Positions 13,526 to 26,310 of a DNA stretch of 64,000 bases are shown here, piece by piece. The stretch's first letter is position 1. Every line of letters starts with the position of its first letter. The stretch comes from Carallia brachiata. Lineage: Eukaryota; Streptophyta; Magnoliopsida; Malpighiales; Rhizophoraceae. The notes below the pieces were generated by a model, which was not told where the DNA came from, made no database searches, and was given only the letters and a program-made list of their open reading frames with translations. Where the stretch lies: the NCBI GenBank assembly GCA_021464245.1, contig JADCRB010000043.1, positions 1,053,576 to 1,117,575 on the forward strand, in the 5' to 3' direction. The position numbers and the translations under genes are program-made.

Positions 13526-16500
13526 TCAGATTCTTTTCCTGTGAAGCTAAGATAAATAAGCAGCCAAAAAGAGAGCCAAGATAGAGGATTATCACCTTTG
13601 CTTGACAAATTTTTGTAATAGCCTCAACATGACAATTCTGCAGTTCTTCAAGGGCCGTGATATCCAGACCAGCAATATCTTCACCCTGAGAAAAGACAAT
13701 ATCCAGCTCGACGAGGTTTAAATAACAGAAGTGCATTGACCAAAAAAAAAAAGTTATCACTGCCTGCATCAGAACACTGGACACATTCGTCATTCACAAA
13801 TAATGATAGCAGAAATAACTCAGGTTAAACTGTACATCTGTTGAAGGGGAGGAACAATCTAGAGCAAACAAAGATAATGTAAGAATACCAGACATTTAGT
13901 ACCATCGCATTGGTAAATTAGTCTGGTAGAGCAGTTAATCATTTGTTGCCAAAATGTTTGCTAGAACATTAAAAATGACGAACCCAAATTTTACTGCAAC
14001 TTTGATAGAATGTTGGTTGAATAAATCAATACCTTCAATCTTAAAATAAGGCTTTCCAATTCTCTGCATCTTGATTTTTCTTTCTGGTAAATTGTTTTTA
14101 ACTCTTCAAATGAACTCATGCTGTCATTGTTTTCACATACTTCATTTTTAGATATTCTAAAGGAATGACCATTAGATGGCAAGGATCCATTTCTAAGTCC
14201 TGCTCGAGAAGAAATAGATGGTTTGACTCCTTCAGATAACATGTCCTCAGCATTGCCCGACTTTTTCATCTTAGCAACCAGCACCCACATGTTTGCAAGC
14301 TCATTTTCCAGAGCTTCTTCATGCCTATTTGCTTCAGCCAGTCTTCCTTGTAATTCACCTTCTGTTTTATCTTTCTCGGAGAGTGCAACTTGCAGTGCAA
14401 CTTCTCTTTGACGCCTTGAATCTAGTTCTTTCTGCAACTCCTTAACCAAAACACAATCATCTTGTTTTCTAAAGTACCCATCAGGTTGAGTACCATTAGA
14501 GAAATTTTGTCCGAAATCACTTGAAACGAAAGTCTGATAAGTAGATCGGGAGGGTGCCTCTTTTGTAGCAGCCTGATCACCAATCAACTTTGCATTATCA
14601 TAAGAAAGTCTGGTTACTTCTTCAGCTAAGTTTCGAAGCTCAACTGCTGCTGCGGCAGCCAATTCTTTTGCATATGAAGCTTCCTCTGCCAGTTTCCTAC
14701 TACGAATTTCAAGCCCATCCTTTTCTTCAACCAGCTTCAACTTCTCTTGCTTCAGCTTCTCTATCTCAGCAGCCTGATTATATATAAACATAAGGTATCA
14801 ACTGAACCAATTAATACCACCAAAAGGCTAGAAACATATTATGGGGATGGGAGATGAAACTTAAAAGATTTGAACCTGGGTAAGAATGTGGGAATTCGTT
14901 AAAGTGTCATTGTTACACTCTTTTGAGTCCTCTTGGGAACATATTCGATCCAAACTCATGACGCTTTTTGGTGTATTCCCATCAACGTTGGTTCCTTCCC
15001 ATGACGAAATTGCATCCCCTCCTTCAGAAGTCTTACGCCTGGTGGACTCCATATCTGCACTCTGCTGTTGATTGCTATAGCTCTTATCTGTTAATAAATT
15101 GAGCTGCTGCCTTAGCAGAAGAATTGTCTCTTGCATCTCAGTGTTCTCGGAAGTCTGGTATTGAGAAAATATATTATATGAAGTGAATGTTTTTACTATC
15201 GTGAGAAGATCAGATAGCACTGGAGCTCTACCTTTATCTGTAGTTGCTCCTGGAGTATCCTATTGTCTGCTGACTTAATCTTGAATATTCAATCCACGAG
15301 GCAATTAATTTAGTAGAAATTTTGGCATTAAAAATTGCAAAATCGTCATCAATGGTGGCAAGTAAAAAAGGAAACAAACCTCAAGTTCAAAAATTTTCTC
15401 ATTCAGCTGACTAGTGAGCTTGGATAGGCCCTAAATAAGAGACAATTACATTAGGGGCAAGGGTTGCTCTTGAAGAGGTGCTTTATCAATCAGCACAAGT
15501 GTCTTATTTTCCAACCCATCTTCCTCCTAGTGTTTGTCGCCAAAAGTCTGTGCATTATAATTTACTACTTAAGGATTAAAAAGACAATTCTATGTACCCT
15601 TAATTTCCAATGAGATAACAATCGCCAAAAGCAACACACCTTTTGGTTTGAAATCTGAAAACCTACCATACAGGCTATCAGGAACAGTAGAAAAAGGATT
15701 AACATGCAATTTATACTCCCAGTGCATTAACTGATGAGTAGATTTTAAAGTACACAACTTCCATCCAAAGAACAAAACAAGAAAAAGGCTCTAACAAATT
15801 GGGTCAGATGGTTTAACACTCTAGCAGGATTTAACCTATTATATCAAGCAAAATAGTTTTTTTTAACTCCACTTCCTTTTCAGTTAATATGATATGACAA
15901 TGTTCCAGTTTTCTCCAATTCTGCTAAAAAATCCTACCATTACCTGCGACATGTCATTGCGTTTGTTGCATGTGGAGTCATCCCAACAGATCCAATCACG
16001 CGTTGCTCCAGAACATGAATCTGAAGCTTTTTTTCACTGATTTCATCTTTTAGCTTCTGCATTTGTTCCTATGCAAACCAACATTGGCACACAAAAAAGC
16101 CAGCATAAACAGTATTTTGAATTTCTTATTAGCTTAATGAAGCTACATTGCTACCAAACAATGTCCTACAAACATGATGGCCATTTACCTTTAGTTGCAT
16201 ATCTCCAGGATTGCTAGCTGCTTGCTCTGACAGTCTCTTCAAAGAACTTGTACACAGAGCCAACTCCCCAGCTATCATTTTCATCTGCTCATGAAGAAGG
16301 TCCATTTGATCTGTAATTGTCGACCCGGTCTGAGAGAGCCATACAGCCATGCGAGTTAGCAATTCAATGACCCATGTTTAAAGGACGCCATAAGTGATAA
16401 TTTCAAGGAATAAAAGAGAAGTGGGAAATATAAATCCACAAACAAATTAAATGTGCTATTTCAGTTGTTCAATAAAAAAGAGAAAAAGAAAGAGGTCAGC

Positions 16501-19500
16501 AACCATTGGTAAAAAAAAAATGCATCTAGAATTAGTCAGCTCTATTTATAAGCAGATGGGAGTTTTTTCTTGATCGCCATGTGTGCAAGGACAAAACGTG
16601 AGGCAGTAGCATACAGTTTACGTCAATCTTAGTTTTCTATGAAATGCACCATACTAACAGAGAAATACAAACCAGAAAAAAGGTAGAACAACGCCAAAAT
16701 GCAAGAAGATAATATAAGTCATGAGTTGTAGACATGAACCACAAGCTACAAAACACTTTCTTACCCGAGGCAGTCGGAGACCAGTAACAGCTGCACTAAA
16801 CAACTCCCCTGCCTGTGTTCTTTCAGGAAAAGAGTTCATAAGTGTAGGATCATCTCCCATTCTACTAATTGATTTTCTCTGCCCATCTTTCATATCAGTA
16901 AATGCGAGTCTACTTTGTGAAGATTTTGAACTTGATGCAGGTGAACTGTTCACAGAGCTCTCACTATCAGCACTCCGTGATGGCCCAACCATACCCTCAG
17001 GTTTCTACAGGGAAAATTTAGAAAAGAAATACTCGTTAAACATTTTAGTGGCTGAGCAGTGTCCAAGGGTTAATCCCTGGTGCAAAGAGGTAGAAGAAAA
17101 AGACAATTACAGCTCATGAAAATTGGACAGTTATTTGTCTCCAACAAAATACGAAACAACTCCTTTCGACCAATAACACACTAATAATCAGAAGCCCCTA
17201 TAAAGCAAACTTACCTTTAGTTTAAACCAGCCAAGCATCCCTCCCCTTCTGTTACGTTTGTAATCCTTACCAAATCTTGTAGATTAGTAACATCATCCCT
17301 TCCTTCTGCTGAGATCTCAGAAATGTAGCTACCAGAATCTTCCTCAGTCATGTAATCACGTTTTCTATCTGGCAAATAGGCTAGCTGCAGAACAGAGCCA
17401 AGCATGAATCCATCAAGCAAATCATCTTAATCATTGAACATCAGGAAAGTTCTTGTCACGCAAGCCGAGGTTAGACGGACTTAACCGAACCTCATCTTCG
17501 CCAAACGAATGCCTTCGTCTATGACCAGGTCTTTCAGGAAGGCTTGATTGCAAGGAATTCTTGGTGGAAACCAAGATGAGTTTAGTCAATCGCTGTATTC
17601 TACCCAGTAAAGCTGACTTGGCTTGTTCCTCCTCTTCCAATCTTGACTGTAGTTTGACTTGACCAGCTTCAAGCTTTGATATGGCAAATAAAATATTAGA
17701 AGCCAAAGATTGAAGAAGATAGAGGGATAGATGCGCATGAAAATTTAGCTTTATCTTGAAGAACAAAGCTTAAAACTGGTAAAAATGGGGAACCAAAGGC
17801 CTTGTCACTATTTATAGATCAGCAAAATGTACACCATACTGGACTACTGAAAATATTACTGCCAAGTGTTAACGCCCTGCTATTATGTACGTCAACTATA
17901 CCCACTTTATAGCACAACTGGAGACTGCCTTGGAAAATTTAACTTGTAAATGACACCACAGAACATGTTTTCAGTGGAATACAAAACCTGAAGCCCAAAA
18001 TAACCTCTCAGTGAATTGTAATCACTTATAACTTACAAGCGAACATCAACTGTCCTAGCGATCGAACAATCTTGGTTATTCAACCTTTGTACAACAGCCC
18101 CAAAAAAGAAAAACTGCTCTTGGATGAGGTGTTCGACTCTAGGGGAAAAAGGAAATCTTTGTGCAAGAAATTGCAGTAGTAGCTGAATTTCCCCAATGCT
18201 TTAGCAAAACCAAGTAAGCACACACTCCAATGTTAACGATTACATGTGCACAAGAAAAAGTGCAAACCTGGAGCTTCAAATTAACCAGATCTTCTTGGGA
18301 AGAGCAAACATATAGGGATTCTCCATCATTCCACGCTTTAATTGCTGAAGTTCTTGTTTTAAAGAGGAAATTTCTTTCTGGTACTTCTTTATGAGGGACT
18401 TCTCGTCCATAATCTAAACCAGGAAACAAATTGACAAGTGAACAGTTACATAATGCACCTTTCAAATTATTAAAAACATATAGGTAGATGTAACCTCGAG
18501 ATTCACCTTATTCTGGGCAGCCTTGATCTCCACATGCTTGCTTCTGTGTGCAAATTTCAATGTGTTGTGTGTCTCTTCGCTGTTGCTAGAGGCAGGGGTC
18601 ACAGTGCAAATAAGCTACATGAAATTTCGTGAAAAACACTTTATTATATTATTACGATGAATATTATTGTAGAAGAGGAGAGCACTATAACTTAAAAAAA
18701 TTGAATTTTCTTCCCCAAGGGGTGCCAGCCAACCACTTGACCTGAGCCTAGGTAACAATTTATTTTGGTGAATTTGTTAAGAAGTTCCCCAAATACCAGG
18801 AAACACTCTTCAATACCACTTACAGAGATCCGCCCATGGCCACTGAGGGATGACTGCAGTAGACGTGTGAGTTTGAGTCTCGATATGGAATGTGAGTTGC
18901 TTTATCATCTGTTAGCTTGGAAATGACCTGAAAAAAGTTCCATCATACTCTAATAGTAAAAAAAATGGTCAAATTTGTTTCATCAAACCAAAGAGTTATA
19001 TTTATATGTCCAGGTAAGTTTGGAATGCAACCTTATACGGATAGCATTAGCATAGAACAAATTCTAGGTGCAAAAAAGTAATGATAATTTTATTATATTC
19101 GTATAATTTATTTGAGAAAGAATGTTGTTGGATATCACGCTAAACAGAAAAATACTAGAATCATGTTGGCAGTTTCCAATTGGATTCAACCTGAATGTCA
19201 TGCATTCAATTCAAAGTAAACCGAAAATAGATTAAGAGTCTCACTGTGCCGAGTGTTAGTAAGCTTTTGTTTATGTACGAGCCCTCTTTTCTTCGCAGTC
19301 CAGTTGTTTCAGTTTTGGAACTTTCAGATCCTGCAAGATCAATTAAGTGCTGCAAGGGATTTCGAGTTATAAAGGAGGCCCACATGATAGTCTAACAAAT
19401 AGAAAACTTATCCGACATCAAGTCAGACTAAAGGGCCGGACGAAAGTAATCACCAATTGGGACAAAGTCACATCTTCGTCCCCTTCATTTTCTCCACGTG

Positions 19501-22500
19501 GACTGCTTTCAATTTTCTGGTAAATGATACCACATTTCAGTGAGCAATATAAAAAGACATCATTAAACAAGAAGCAACAACAAGAATGGCATATTTGTCA
19601 AATAGACTTTGCCGTCAGTTTTGCTTGTGTAGTTTCACAATCTTTGGACAAGGTTATATACTGGCATTATAAAGCTAAACAAAAAAAAAAGTAGATGACA
19701 ATCCAAGTATCTAATTATACAGAAACCAAAAATCAAGTAAAAGACAGCATAAATATGTACCAATGTAAATATGGTGTGGCTTCGACTGCTCAGAAGATTG
19801 ATGTTATTAGAACCCACGTGCCTATGTGCTGCACCATATCATAATGGCATGTTGAAGGGTGCCCAATTGAACAAACAACAAAGAAAACTAGGCATTTATC
19901 AGGTTCCAACCAAAAAAGAAATAGAAAATTATAAAATATGTGATAAATTCATGGCAGACATCATTATCCCCAAAGAAAAATGGAAATTTAAAGCATAGAC
20001 AAGATTTCCACACAAATAAGCAGAAAAACAATTGAAAAATATGAGAGTAGGTATAGTACATAAAATTGGAGATGCTCAATACTGAGCCCAACGCAGGAAA
20101 TATGAGTTTCTTTATACACCTGTTCTAGAGAACATATACCTTCTCCTGAAGCTATCAAGGAAAGAGCATGCGCTGGTGATAAAACCACTTCCTCTTTGAT
20201 TCCCTCAACATAAGTTCCCTGCTAGCATCATAAATCATACATAAAAAAGAAAAATACCTCTTAAACTTGCAAACCTAGACTCATCCCATTTTCATGCAGA
20301 AGTATCCCAGTTCATATGTCATCAAAGTTGAATAGTTGCACCTAGTAAATTCCTCAAAAAGGAATATTTTGAGCCCCCTGAATCTAACACACACGACACA
20401 ATTCTATCCAGACAGAAAAATTTTCTTTAGTTCTGCTAACAAGTGATTAATCTAATTTCTTCAAGTCAATAAAGGTAAAGGACACCACAGTTCCTACTGT
20501 GTAAGCATGTAGAACCTTTTGCTCTGAACGACAACACTAAATGGGCTACAGATTTGTCAGCGTTTACTCCAGTTTTCCAAAGATTCAATGACGACATATG
20601 CACCAATTTACAGCAGCAACAGAAATGGCATATCAAATGAGAATGGAACATTATTAACTTCCCAATGGGATATGTATATGCACCTGTGCATCCTCTCTTA
20701 TTCTTAGGTTCTGCCCTGTTGGATCAAGCAAATCATTGATGACCTGGAGGCAGAACAATGAACCACAGTTTAGCATCTTGTGGTAATCATGAAAATACCA
20801 ACCATATTGTCTCCAATACTTCAGATTTGTAGCCCACTGAGATACTGATCTGAAAAATGCATATTTGACCAAATTCAAAACTTTTCACATTGTTCACAGA
20901 GGCTAAATTATACCAAAAAAAATATATATCCAATTTAGACCAAAGAACCATTTTCAGAACTATGCCTTGTCTCCAAGAAGCTGTTTAATGAATAAAAATA
21001 AGTGGAAAAACAATGGACTGCCACAGAAGATTAGTGGTTCAGCAAAAACACATTAATTAACCCCACAAAACAAACCAAGTACAAAAGATGTAAATCCAAG
21101 CAGATCTACATAAAAATTGCCAGACATAGAAAACTGTATCATATATTTCCACCAATTTACACCAGATTATGCTATTTTCTTCCCTCACAGAATCCGCATT
21201 ACTCTCCCTCTGATAATTAACCCTTGCGGAAAAAGAAGTTTAATGAAAGGCAAAGAGCACTTATAGATACATCCAGTCATAGACACACAGATTGAGTAAC
21301 TTTTCGATAGAAGTTAAAGGATGAATAGATATGTGAAAACAAGCATTTCCAATTTCAACTGCTCTTGCTTGTAAACAAGAAGAAAAGTAAAAGAAACCAG
21401 AGGAGCATTTTAGTGAACTATGTCCATTGGATAATAAAATTCTGGAAGCATGGATGTAACCTGGAAAAGAAAATAAAATCTATTACTTCTGGATATGATG
21501 GAATTAATATAAAATAGGTGGTTGTATCAAGCATAAGATATTTCATGACAATTGGACTCATTTTAATGTCCATCCCCCCGCATGGGGCAACATAAGCAGA
21601 TATATTGCATATACTTATTTGAGAACAGATTCAAATTCACAAAAAGAAGGAGACTGTCTAACCTCATTGTATATCTCCAAATACGAGACACGAAGGAGAA
21701 ATTCCCGCCCAGGTGTCTGAAATATTGCTGCCAAGTTTGGTCAGTGCCATAATGCCTTTTCCAATCATAGCAACAACAGACAAGTCAACCCTACCTCTTG
21801 TATAATTCCAAACACATCCTTTACAGCCAATGGAATAATTCCAGGTGACTTTTGCTCTCCCTAAAATTTTCAAATAGGAAAAAAAGGTAATAAAAATGAA
21901 GGTTCGCACCATTTTTTCAAAAAGACAAAATAGAAGTCAATTAAAGAAAAATATGATAGGCCAGCCAACAATGGGCCAACAGTCAAATCAGATGGTTTTT
22001 CTTCCATGTCAAGCTAAACAAGATTCTCTGTCAACTATCCTTAAAGAAGACGTATGACCGGGCATCTCATTTTGCAATATGTCATTAACATTACGAAGCA
22101 TAAGAATGAAAATAGCATGCAGAAATTCATTCCCAATTTAAACTGGAAACAAATAAAGGGCAGCTATCCATCAGCATGAGCTGGGTCTATGAGCACATAT
22201 TATTGTTGTCATGAGCCAAATAGCAAAGTGCTGAAAAAAAATAAGATATTCACAAATACAAATAGATGGTATTCAGTTGCGTACTTACATGCATTGTGTG
22301 AGTCTTCCCACTGCTAGTAACACCATATGCAAAAACAGTCCCTGCGCAAAAACTGAGCCACCATCAGCCATGAAATTTGTCTGCGCCTTATCAAGGGCAT
22401 CTTGAATGTTATGTAGATAACACAAGCTTGTGTGTCAAGCTTAGGATCCCATCACATGTACTTATTTTCCAAACGCATACATTGGACCCTCAAAGAAAAC

Positions 22501-23870
22501 ATAGTTTCTCAGCTGTTCACCATCCATCCATTACAAACACATAAAAGACAGCTGGATAACAACGTTAATGCCCCATAAATGATTATCATCCAATTATCTA
22601 CCATAGAATAGAGTAGTGATGAATGATTTAAAAATGCTATTTGCATATAAACAAATTTCACTAAAGAAAATAAACAAATGACATTTCTCTTGTAGAAGAA
22701 TAAATTTTGTAATCAGCTCCCATTCAGAATTACTTCACATAAAAAGAACAAATTTATAGAAGAAAGATAACTACCATTGATCCCTTTCATGGCACCGCTA
22801 ACAACATGCTGCGCAGCAACATCATAAACATGTCGAGTTGTTGTTGCTGGACCAAATACTCTATCTGCACATGAAAATTTTGCGGGAAACAAAAAATTAT
22901 TCCAATAACAAGAAAGGAGCCACCCAAAAATGATGCAAGCTATTCCACAACATACAGGGAACCCCAAATTGTACCGAGACGCTCCAGTTCACAGACACAA
23001 AAGCAATAAATACAAATGTCCTACAGTTATATCATTGCAAAGCCTATGAAACATATGCAACAGAATTCGAACGTATAACAGTGAGCTAAAAATTATTCAT
23101 GCTTGAATCAAAGAGATTAAACCCTTTGAAAAACGTAACACAGACACCCAATTTAGAATTGTGAATTTCCACAATTTTCAACAATTTATGAGCTCATGAC
23201 ACTGCCTTCACAGGCTAAAGAAATTTCACAAGTCTACAAATTTTTTTTTTTCATAAAAATTCTAAAAAATTAACATTTTAAAAAAACTTAATGCTCATTT
23301 AACAAGCATAAAAGTAAGTACCTCAGAAACAACCAAGAAAAATTAAACAAAAGAAAAGAAAAGAAAAGAAAAGAAAGGAATGGCTAACCGAAACCGTAAG
23401 CAAATGCAGGATTGTGCTCGTTCCTGACTGTATAATCTCCATCCGCATACCATGCTATCTCGTCCCCTTTGTTAATCTCCCTGGGACTGCGCCAAAACGA
23501 AACGTCGTCGTCGAATAAATGACACAGCAATCATTGCAAGTCAACGGTCCCAAAAAAGTCAAACAACGGAGATTTGTTTTCTGTTTGATGCCACCGGAAA
23601 ATACCTGAGAGGGCGGAACCTGACCGTGACTGTCACATTTTCCTTGGACTTGGTCGGGTCCGGCTGGTCAGAGGTCCGGCCCGGCGGGCTTTGACCCGAA
23701 CTAACTGGAGAAGTTGACTGCCTCGAGGGCGGAGCCGGAGGCGGTCTGGACGAAGAAGAAGGAGTCAACGGCCGTCCAGTAGACTTGGCCGGCGGTGGCG
23801 CCGGGGACTTGCGGGAGCGGAACGGCGAGATGGAGGAGCGGTAGGACCTGCTGCTAGAAGTCGATGACAT
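13526..23870 (-). CDS. KIN-7 family kinesin (CENP-E-like plant kinesin), about 1150 codons, four 1-base deletions
   Basis: Twenty-five minus-strand exons, starting 23870-23605, 23486-23389, 22864-22775, 22341-22289 and ending 14773-14033, 13685-13596, 13546-13526 (last exon tentative). A Ser/Pro/Arg-rich head (residues 1-78) precedes the motor. P-loop GVTSSGKT (about 158-165), switch I SSRSH (about 269-273) and switch II LAGSE (about 304-308) are intact. The rest is neck and coiled coil, including QSRLEEEEQAK, QRLTKLILVSTKN and EEASYAKELAAAAAVELRNL. KIN-7 motors move along microtubules using ATP; some family members are linked to organelles. No RING-type Cys/His pattern is seen at the C-terminus, unlike some KIN-7 proteins. 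Exons 12 (18927-18824), 14 (18413-18268), 16 (17384-17215) and 19 (16068-15944) are each one base short, shifting the frame. No nonsense or splice-site mutation is seen elsewhere. Confidence 0.88.
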
Positions 23871-23880
23871 GCCAGGGGCC

Positions 23881-23902
23881 GAAGAGAGAGAGAGAGAGAG
23901 AG
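23881..23902. repeat. GA microsatellite in the kinesin 5' leader
   Basis: About ten GA dinucleotides directly upstream of the kinesin start codon; on the transcribed minus strand it is a CT tract. Confidence 0.8.
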
Positions 23903-26310
23903 GCTGAAGAGAGACAAAGAGAGAGAAAATGACAGAAAAAGAGGTTTTGGGTTTGGCGGAAGAAGGCGACAGAACTCACATGCGCCGGCCAGGATTTTTC
24001 TGTTTTTTTTTTTTTTTCCCTTTGTTGTCTGCCCGCCTTTTTGGACATTGTTTGGCGCCCTCCTCCAAACGGAAGTTTATTTCTTCATTTTAAAATTTTT
24101 CTGTATTTTCATTTTTGCTTCGTTATTATCTGCTTTATTATTTTGGCTCTTTTGACAACGTGCGGTCCGGATCGATCTGGACAATAACACCCCCTGTTCC
24201 GATTTGCCATTAGAAAAGAAATGGAAAGAATATTGAGGAAATTAATGCAAAATTTCCTGTTTGGACTGTAAGAGAATTCAATAAGAAAATAAAACTGATT
24301 AAAAAAAAGTGTTAGAAAAAGTATTAAAGCCAATTAAATAAATAAATATATATATATATATATACATATATAAGTATAATTATTAAAATAATCTAAAATT
24401 TATCTCTTTAATTTTAACTTACAATTCAATTATTTATAATAATATTTTTATAATTTCATTTATACATTTTTTTTACAATTTTCTCATATAATTTAAATAC
24501 AAAATTTTATTTTTTTATCATTTTTCTTATAATTTTCTTTTCTCACAAATCCAAACAAACATAAATGCGGGCTTCGAACTTCAAAGTTTGTATACAAAAA
24601 AACAACTATGGTTTAAAATAAAGTTTACTCACACAAAAAAAAAAAGCGTTATTCACAAAATCTATACAATATCTGATTATATATTTATATTTAGTTGTTG
24701 TTAATGAATTATAAGTTTAGATAAATTTTACGAGTTAACAACAAATTTGAATAAAAAAACTACAAGTTTGAATAAAATTTAAGATTTGAATATAAACTAG
24801 ATAAATGTTAGCGATTTAACTTATAGGATCAAAATCAATCAGCTCACAAATTAAATTGATTTTCTTTATTTTTCTCTAATTTTTTCCATTCAATTCAGGT
24901 TTTGTCATTTTTAATCGATATATATATATATATTATTTTTTTTTCCCTAATCTTTTCATGACTTGAACAAAATAAAATTGACACATTGTTTAGTCTGATT
25001 AGTTGGGTTAGTCTAATTCTTGCAACGAGGGTCGGGACTCGGGAAATGGGAAATGGTTGGACGGCTTGTCGTATACTCATATGTCTTTTGTTTTGAATAA
25101 ATTGACCACGTCGGAGCCGTCTTTGGGCCAGTTATTGACTTTCATTGACATTGATACGTACACCAAAATTTAAGCGAAATTCCAATACTTTGCCTGTCAA
25201 TTTGCATTCGCTGCTCGTGTCTCCTGATGTAATTCATGCCAAATTTCCATTTCAGGTCGAAGGCAGAAAAATGAAGACGTATGACTGTGAACTACATTGC
25301 ACAGATAGACCCCTCCATTCTAAAATAAGAGCAAATAGGAATACTAGTATATGGTTCCAATCCAAGAGAGGGGGACAAAAAAAAAAAAAACTAGTCAATG
25401 TTACCATATAGGTTTTCTAGTTTTCGGCGTGTAGGACATGAGATTTAGGTAGGATAGGGGTCTTACTTGATTCCAATTTTACTCTCTCATTTGTCTTTCA
25501 AGGGAAATGAAATTAGATAGGCGAAAAAAATCTGTCAAATTGTGAATTATATAATAAGAATTTTCATTATTCTCCTCATATTTCATTTTTCTTTGACTAA
25601 AGAAACTGCAATGCAGCAATAAGGGAGGAGGTCGGCAAGCTCAAGATCAGTGCCTGCAGCTGCCAATAATTTAAGTAAAAATCGGGATAACCAATGTTTA
25701 AGATCTAAATGTTTAAGTTTTTTTTTTTATTTTAGGTCTAAATTTTTTAAATTTTCTATTTAAAACCTATACCTTTATTTTTTGTTTTATTTAAGTCCTC
25801 TTGTTATAATTTATCGTTAACTTTTCCGTTAAACTAAACGGACACAATGCAAAATTAACGAAAAAGTTGACGGTTTAGTTACAAAAGGACTTGAATAAAA
25901 TAAAAAATAGAAATATAGGTCTTAAATATAAAACTAAAAAGATTTAACTCTCAAATAAAAAAAAAGTTAAAGGTTTAGCCCTTAAACATTGATTATCCCA
26001 ACAAAAATCCATTCCTCACTTCATTATTGATTCCAAGGATTAGAAAATGGAGAGTGGCCTGGCCCAACAGCAACTGAGGTCTGTCAACAATGAATGGGCT
26101 GGGCTGAGTGACCGAACCCTAATGGGCCCATAACAAACCAAAAAAACAAAAATAAAAACAAGAAATAAAAATGAAATTCATCCGCTTTTTCGCGCGCCAT
26201 TCCCTAAAATTTCACGCAAAAAAGCCTTGCCCGGCTAACGTCGACAATCCTCAAGAGCGAAAATCACAGTAAGCGCGACTTGTTAAGGACGCCATAAGAG
26301 ATAGGGAGAG
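23903..26310. other. Divergent intergenic region between kinesin and RFC3
   Basis: Holds the promoters of the two divergent genes. A TA microsatellite is at about 24347-24372, generally AT-rich DNA at 24200-25000, and a foldback element at 25684-25999. Short open frames here are not supported by codon pattern or homology. Confidence 0.5.
25684..25999. mobile_element. Foldback MITE-like element
   Basis: The left end GGGATAACCAATGTTTAAG and the reverse complement of the right end GGGATAATCAATGTTTAAG differ at one base. The inversion continues imperfectly through most of the 316 bp. Flanks share AAAAATC but offset by three bases, so the target duplication and superfamily are unresolved. No coding capacity. 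Confidence 0.65.

Noticed and set aside
13329..13595. Longer alternative last exon of the kinesin (open to 13329)
   Set aside because: The peptide is hydrophobic and unlike any kinesin tail. A short exon 13546-13526 fits better, though it is also unproven.
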